From assembly GCA_016721845.1 (NCBI GenBank), contig JADKHK010000003.1, forward strand, positions 372,001-436,000: a stretch of DNA of 64,000 nucleotides. Reading direction: 5' to 3'. This document shows positions 59,500 to 64,000 of this stretch, piece by piece (position 1 is the stretch's first letter; every line of letters begins with the position of its first letter). Position numbers and translations under genes: made by a program. The notes under the pieces are model-generated. The model did no database searches. It worked only from the letters and a program-made list of their open reading frames with translations, and had not been told where the DNA came from. The DNA comes from Lysobacterales bacterium (lineage in GTDB: Bacteria; Pseudomonadota; Gammaproteobacteria; Xanthomonadales; Ahniellaceae).

Positions 59500-61238
59500 A
59501 CGGATTCGGCTTCCTCGGCCATGACGGCGAATGGCGCGACTCCGAGGCCGGAGACTTCGATCGCCTGCTGCATCGCTGGACCTTGGCGATGGGCGGTTCT
59601 TCGGCGCTCGCGGGCTGCGCGGCCAGGCTTGGCCAAGGCGAGCGCCATGGCCATACGGCGCTGATGCTGAGTGCGTCCGAAGCCGCGGCGATTCGCTCGG
59701 ATCGATTGGTCGGTGATGGCGCGCAACCCAGCGCTTTCGTGCTCGACGCGGACAGCCGCTTCTACTTCTGGCGTGGCCACGCCGACGAGACCGCGATCGG
59801 CAACGCGCTGGCGGCGCGGTGCGCGCTCGCGGCAACTGCGATCGATGCCGAACTCGATGCCGCGATCGAGGCCCTGTTCACCGCCGCCGATGCCGACCGC
59901 ACCGAAGCGCAACGGCGTGCCGTGCGGGTCGCGCTCACGCAACGCCTGCTGGTGTTGACCGGCGGGCCCGGCACCGGCAAGACCACGACCGTGCTGCGCG
60001 TGCTGCTGGCCTTGATGCGCCAGGCCGGCGACACCGACCTGACCATTCGGCTCGCGGCGCCGACCGGCAAGGCCGCGCAACGTCTGCAACAGGCGATCGG
60101 GCGCGGCCACGTCGAACTCGCCGCATCACTTGATGCTTCCTGGCAGCCGTGGCTTCAGCGATTGCCGCAAGCCGATGCACAGACCCTGCATCGATTGCTC
60201 GAGTTCGATCCGCGCAGCGGACGCTGGCGCCGCGACGCGGCGCAACCGCTGGCCGCCGATGTCGTCGTGGTGGACGAAGCCTCGATGCTGGATCTGGCGC
60301 AGATGCGCGCCCTGCTCGCCGCCCTGCCGCCGCAAGCGCGGTTGATCCTGGTGGGGGACGCCGATCAACTCGCGTCGGTCGCTGCCGGCGCGGTGCTGAC
60401 CGATATCGTGCAAGCCCTGACGCAGGCGGCGGCGCCGCAGCTGGTGCGTCTCGACACCGTGTTCCGGGCGACACCGGCACTGAGCGCCTGCAATGCCGCG
60501 ATCCGGCGCGGCGATGCCGATGCGCTCAGTGCCGCGGCGACCGCCACGACACTGACGACGCTGCCCGTGCACCATGGCACCGCACTGCGCCGCGCCCTCC
60601 AGGATTGGGGCGATGCGCTGGGCGAACATCTCGATGCAATGCGCGTCTGCGCGCGCCACGATGCCGCGCGCGCCGCGGAAGTGCTGCGTGGCCTGCAACG
60701 GATGCAGCTGCTGTGCGCCCTGCGCGAATCCGGCTTCGGCTGCGTGACCGTGAACGAGATCCTGCAATCGCGCTTGCGTGCGCGCTTCGTCTGGGACGAC
60801 CGCAGCTGGTTCCCCGGGCGCATGGTGATGATCACACGCAATGACGAAGCGCATGGCCTGTTCAACGGCGACATCGGCGTCGCCTTGGCGAATGCCGATG
60901 GTGTGCTCGTGGTTTGGTTCGAAGGGCGCGGCGATGAACCGGCACGCGCCTTCCTGCCGGCCTTGTTGCCCGCGCACGAGCCGGCCTTCGCGATCACCAT
61001 CCACAAGAGCCAGGGCTCCGAATACGACCATGTCGCGGTGTTGCTGACGGCCACGCCGGAGTCGCGGATCTTGTCGCGGCAATTGCTCTACACCGCCGCG
61101 TCGCGTGCGCGACAGACCTTGTCGCTGTGGGCGACGGACGCGGTCGTGGCTGCCGCGCTGGCGCGTCCGGTGGATCGTTCCGGCGGTCTGCAGGCGAAGT
61201 TGAATCGCCTGTTGTCCGAAGCAGGCAAAGCATCGTGA
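59496..61238 (+). CDS. recD: Exodeoxyribonuclease V alpha subunit (RecD)
   Basis: 580 residues. RecD is the 5'-3' helicase of RecBCD. Walker A is LTGGPGTGKTTTVLRV (about residue 155), motif II VVDEASMLDLAQM (about 259), VGDADQLASVAAG follows, and the C-terminal UvrD-like part has FAITIHKSQGSEYDHV and LLYTAASRARQTL. The start at 59496 overlaps the recB stop (ATGA); the longer in-frame extension upstream is inside recB. recC, recB and recD form one tightly coupled operon; no ptrA-like gene is present. Confidence 0.96.
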   Translation: MNGFGFLGHDGEWRDSEAGDFDRLLHRWTLAMGGSSALAGCAARLGQGERHGHTALMLSASEAAAIRSDRLVGDGAQPSAFVLDADSRFYFWRGHADETAIGNALAARCALAATAIDAELDAAIEALFTAADADRTEAQRRAVRVALTQRLLVLTGGPGTGKTTTVLRVLLALMRQAGDTDLTIRLAAPTGKAAQRLQQAIGRGHVELAASLDASWQPWLQRLPQADAQTLHRLLEFDPRSGRWRRDAAQPLAADVVVVDEASMLDLAQMRALLAALPPQARLILVGDADQLASVAAGAVLTDIVQALTQAAAPQLVRLDTVFRATPALSACNAAIRRGDADALSAAATATTLTTLPVHHGTALRRALQDWGDALGEHLDAMRVCARHDAARAAEVLRGLQRMQLLCALRESGFGCVTVNEILQSRLRARFVWDDRSWFPGRMVMITRNDEAHGLFNGDIGVALANADGVLVVWFEGRGDEPARAFLPALLPAHEPAFAITIHKSQGSEYDHVAVLLTATPESRILSRQLLYTAASRARQTLSLWATDAVVAAALARPVDRSGGLQAKLNRLLSEAGKAS

Positions 61239-61295
61239 CGGCACGCATCCATCACCATCGCGCGTGTTAGCGTCGCGCGTCTTTTCGGAGTCCCC

Positions 61296-62216
61296 ATGGC
61301 CCTGCACCAAGCCACTGGCCGGTGGCAAATCGGCTTGCCGCTCGCGATCACCACGGCGGTGTTCTGGGCGACGCTGCCGATCGCGATCCGGCTCGTCATC
61401 GAGCACGTCGATGTCTGGACCCTGATCTGGTCGCGCTTCGTCGCCGCGGCCCTGATGCTGGCCGTGTGGAGCGCCTGGCGCGGCGGCTTTGCGCAGTTCC
61501 GCGCCCTGTCGCGCGCCGGCTGGTGGCTGATGCTGCTCGCGGCGGTGATGCTGATCGGCAATTTCGTCGGCTACACGATCGGCCTGCACTACACCACGCC
61601 GGCCAATGCGCAGCTGCTGATCCAGGCCGCGCCCTTGTTGATGTCGATCGGCGGCATCCTGGTGTTCGGCGAGCGCTTCAATGCATTGCAATGGACCGGC
61701 GTCGCCGCCGTCGCGGTCGGGCTCGCCCTGTTCGCGTTCGACCAGTCACGGCATTCCTCGGTGCCGACCCGGCAGTATCTGATCGGCGCCGCAATCGTGC
61801 TGGTCGCGGCCGTGGTCTGGGCGGTGTATGCGCTGGCGCAGAAACAGTTGCTGCAACATCTCGGCTCGGGCGCGGTGATGATGCTGATCTATGCGATCTC
61901 GGCCCTGCTGCTGACGCCGTTCGCGTCACCGACGCAGTTGCTCGGTCTCGACAGCGTGCACACAGTGGCGCTCGGCTATTGCCTGATCAATACGGTCGCC
62001 GCTTACGGCGCCTTTGCCGAGTCGCTGGTGCATTGGGAAGCCTCGCGCGTCGGCGTGGTGCTGGCGTTGACGCCCCTGCTCACCGTCGTCTCGGTCGAAC
62101 TGGCGCACCGGATCAATCCGGCCCTGGTGCCACCCGAAACCATCGCCACGCTCGGTTACGCCGGTGCCGCAGTCGTCGTGATCGGCTCGGCGGTGGCGAG
62201 TCTGTCGCGTAAGTAG
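61296..62216 (+). CDS. EamA/DMT-family transporter
   Basis: 306 residues with ten membrane helices in two EamA repeats (about 15-145 and 165-300). Typical features are WATLPIAIRLVIEHVDVWTL, IWSRFVAAALMLAV in the first repeat and VVWAVYALAQKQLLQ in the second. The DMT superfamily exports amino acids, nucleobases and other small metabolites; the substrate is not predictable. Own promoter is likely in the 57 bases after recD. Confidence 0.92.
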   Translation: MALHQATGRWQIGLPLAITTAVFWATLPIAIRLVIEHVDVWTLIWSRFVAAALMLAVWSAWRGGFAQFRALSRAGWWLMLLAAVMLIGNFVGYTIGLHYTTPANAQLLIQAAPLLMSIGGILVFGERFNALQWTGVAAVAVGLALFAFDQSRHSSVPTRQYLIGAAIVLVAAVVWAVYALAQKQLLQHLGSGAVMMLIYAISALLLTPFASPTQLLGLDSVHTVALGYCLINTVAAYGAFAESLVHWEASRVGVVLALTPLLTVVSVELAHRINPALVPPETIATLGYAGAAVVVIGSAVASLSRK

Positions 62217-62236
62217 ACGGCGCGCGTCGGGCCGAA

Positions 62237-63289
62237 TCAGGCCGCGACGGGGAACACCCGGAAGTGCCGGGCCGCGACCTGCACGCGGGTCCCGGCGGCC
62301 GGCACGGACGATGCGTCGTGCAAGGGCAGATCCAGCTCCAGCATCTCCGGCTGGCCGTCGATCGCGATGGTCAGCACCTGACGGTTGGCGCGCCGCCACA
62401 GATGCTGCACGGTACCGGCCAGTCCCTGACCCTGGGCGTCGAGCATCAGGTCATGCGGACGCACGAACAGTTGCGCCGGACCGTCGGCCTGCGGCGTCGG
62501 CAATGGCCAGGACGTGGCGGCATCCGCGGCCACGAATCGGCCACCCTCGACGCGTCCCGTGATGCGGTTCGAATGGCCGACGAAATCGAACACGAACGCG
62601 GACGCCGGCTGCGCGTAGATCTCCTCCGGCGTGCCGACCTGTTCGATGCGCCCGGCGTTCATCACCACCACACGATCGGCCAGTTCCAGCGCCTCCTCCT
62701 GATCGTGGGTAACGAACACGGTGGTGTAGCCCGTGGCATCGTGGATATCGCGCAACCAGCGCCGCAGTTCGACCCGGACCTTGGCATCGAGCGCGCCGAA
62801 GGGCTCGTCGAGCAACAGCACGGTCGGATCGATCGCCATTGCACGCGCCAACGCCACGCGCTGACGCTGTCCGCCGGACAATTGGTCGGGCAGGCGATCG
62901 CGCAGGTCCGCCAGCTGCACGCGCGCCAGCAGTTCCAGTGCCCGCGCATCGATATCGGCGCGGGTCGGACGACTGCGTCGCGGCCGGCAATCCAGTCCGA
63001 AAGCGACGTTGCGCAAGACGCTCATGTGGCGGAACAGCGCGTACTGCTGAAACACGAAGCCGACGCGACGCTCCTGCACGCTGAGCGTGGTCGCATCGCG
63101 CTCGCCGAAATGGATCTGCCCGGCATCCACCGGTTCCAGTCCGGCGATCGCGCGCAACAGCGTGGTCTTGCCGGAACCCGATGGGCCGAGCAGGGCGACG
63201 AGTTCACCGGACCGGATGTGCAGATCGATGCCGGCAAGGGCGGCATGGCGGCCGAAATGGCGAACGACGTGGTCGATGCGGATCTGCAT
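62237..63289 (-). CDS. cysA: Sulfate/thiosulfate ABC transporter ATP-binding protein
   Basis: 350 residues. Walker A GPSGSGKTTLLRAIAG (about residue 36), Q-loop FVFQQYALFRHMSVL, signature QLSGGQRQRVALARA, Walker B LLLDEPFGALDAKVR and the H-loop FVTHDQEEAL. The phrase FGALDAKVRVELRRWLRDIH and the C-terminal TOBE part (PAQLFVRPHDLMLD) point to CysA. The ATG at 63289 is chosen as the usual CysA start (MQIRIDHVVRHFG); 20 upstream codons are not conserved in type. It follows the CysW-type permease gene by 13 bases on the same strand. Confidence 0.92.
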   Translation of the reverse strand: MQIRIDHVVRHFGRHAALAGIDLHIRSGELVALLGPSGSGKTTLLRAIAGLEPVDAGQIHFGERDATTLSVQERRVGFVFQQYALFRHMSVLRNVAFGLDCRPRRSRPTRADIDARALELLARVQLADLRDRLPDQLSGGQRQRVALARAMAIDPTVLLLDEPFGALDAKVRVELRRWLRDIHDATGYTTVFVTHDQEEALELADRVVVMNAGRIEQVGTPEEIYAQPASAFVFDFVGHSNRITGRVEGGRFVAADAATSWPLPTPQADGPAQLFVRPHDLMLDAQGQGLAGTVQHLWRRANRQVLTIAIDGQPEMLELDLPLHDASSVPAAGTRVQVAARHFRVFPVAA

Positions 63290-63302
63290 GGCGGCTCCGG
63301 GA

Positions 63303-64000
63303 TCAATGGCGGGCGCGCGCGGCCAGCGCGTCGCCGTGGCGGACTTCAAGCAGGGCTTTCAGCGCCAACGTGACCAGGGCCAGCAGCGCGAGCAGGGTCG
63401 CGACCGCGAACGCGGCCACGAATTCGTATTCGTTGTAGAGGATCTCGACATGCAGGGGCAGGGTGTTGGTCAGTCCACGGATGTGTCCGGACACGACACT
63501 GACCGCGCCGAACTCGCCCATCGCCCGCGCATTGCACAGCAGCACGCCGTACAGCAATCCCCAGCGAATGTTGGGCAAGGTCACGCGCAGAAAGGTCTGG
63601 AAGCCCGAGGCGCCGAGCGTGAGCGCGGCGAGCTCGTCGTCGCGACCCTGCTCCTGCATCAGGGGAATCAGTTCGCGCGCGACGAAGGGGAAAGTCACGA
63701 AGATCGTCGCCAGCACCAGTCCCGGCAGCGCGAACAGGATGCGCACGTCGTGCTCGATCAGCCACGGCCCGAACAGACCCTGGGCGCCGAACAGCAGCAC
63801 GTAGACCATGCCGGACACCACCGGCGAGACCGAGAACGGCAGGTCGATCAGGGTCACCAGCAGGGCCTTGCCGCGGAAGTCATGCTTCGCGATCAGCCAG
63901 GCCGCGGCGATGCCGAAGACGAGATTGGCCGGTACGGCAATGGCTGCGACCAGCAGGCTGAGCTTCAGCGCCGACCACGCATCCGGTTCCTGCAGCGCGC
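63303..64000 (-). CDS. cysW: Sulfate ABC transporter permease CysW-like, 5' end missing
   Basis: 232 residues of the C-terminal part are visible; the frame is open to the window edge. The membrane helices include LKLSLLVAAIAVPANLVFGI and PVVSGMVYVLLFGAQGLFG, and the EAA-type loop that docks on the ATPase is ELAALTLGASGFQTFLRVTL. The text GVLLCNARAMGEFGAVSVVS and NTLPLHVEILYNEYEFVAAF is characteristic of CysW. With cysA downstream this is the end of a cysT-cysW-cysA-type operon; cysT and the binding protein should lie beyond the edge. Confidence 0.9.
   Translation of the reverse strand, partial: ALQEPDAWSALKLSLLVAAIAVPANLVFGIAAAWLIAKHDFRGKALLVTLIDLPFSVSPVVSGMVYVLLFGAQGLFGPWLIEHDVRILFALPGLVLATIFVTFPFVARELIPLMQEQGRDDELAALTLGASGFQTFLRVTLPNIRWGLLYGVLLCNARAMGEFGAVSVVSGHIRGLTNTLPLHVEILYNEYEFVAAFAVATLLALLALVTLALKALLEVRHGDALAARARH

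Overview
The window is chromosomal DNA of a GC-rich, Gram-negative bacterium, most likely a gammaproteobacterium of the Xanthomonadales/Lysobacterales type. This is an inference from gene content: a TonB-dependent receptor with FecI/FecR-type regulators, a HemD-HemX-HemY cluster, RecBCD, HrpB helicase, an RND efflux set, and a secreted P-domain/HYR protein with a C-terminal sorting-like tail. Nearly all the sequence is coding. I see no rRNA, tRNA, CRISPR array, prophage or insertion sequence. Both ends cut through genes: an NtrY-like kinase at the left and a CysW-type permease at the right.

Layout. 1-3.8 kb: kinase, membrane glycosyltransferase and radical SAM protein joined by 4-base stop/start overlaps. 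3.8-8.4 kb (minus): TonB, ECF sigma factor, FecR anti-sigma factor and receptor, a self-contained surface-signalling and uptake unit. 8.5-14.2 kb: two short-chain dehydrogenases, then a small periplasmic protein coupled to a large Asp-box propeller protein. 14.3-18.4 kb: hrpB, a ParE-type toxin-antitoxin pair and a ferredoxin-reductase. 18.4-22.4 kb: hemD-hemX-hemY (minus), a thioesterase-like protein and a small lipoprotein. 22.5-26.6 kb: an orphan TPR histidine kinase, and a sigma/DUF3619/DUF3106 envelope-regulation cluster. 26.6-27.1 kb: the longest non-coding gap, holding two inverted perfect DnaA boxes in front of priA. 27-32 kb: priA, a PuuE-like allantoinase and an ABC-F ATPase. 32-34.7 kb: AraC regulator and small membrane protein divergent from an AlkB-type alkane hydroxylase. 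34.7-37.2 kb: SGNH-like protein and MBOAT acyltransferase. 37.4-43.7 kb: an ArsR regulator divergent from a three-gene RND efflux operon, with a perfect palindromic operator candidate between them. 43.8-50.4 kb: a trimethylamine-dehydrogenase-type flavoprotein, a VOC protein and a UPF0149 protein separated by a suspicious G19 tract, a membrane protein and hydrolase pair, a low-GC patch with a HigBA module, and a rhomboid protease. 50.4-52.3 kb: the secreted P-domain/HYR protein with its terminator. 52.6-61.2 kb: recC-recB-recD. 61.3-64 kb: an EamA transporter and sulfate ABC transporter genes.

Most genes are recognisable families. The points I rate highest are the G19 tract that removes any plausible start codon from a VOC gene (probably an assembly fault), a REP-like inverted repeat inserted in frame inside the glycosyltransferase with a relative that supplies the stop codon of the efflux gene, the DnaA-box pair before priA, and the ArsR operator palindrome. 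I did not find a convincing wholly new multi-gene system.
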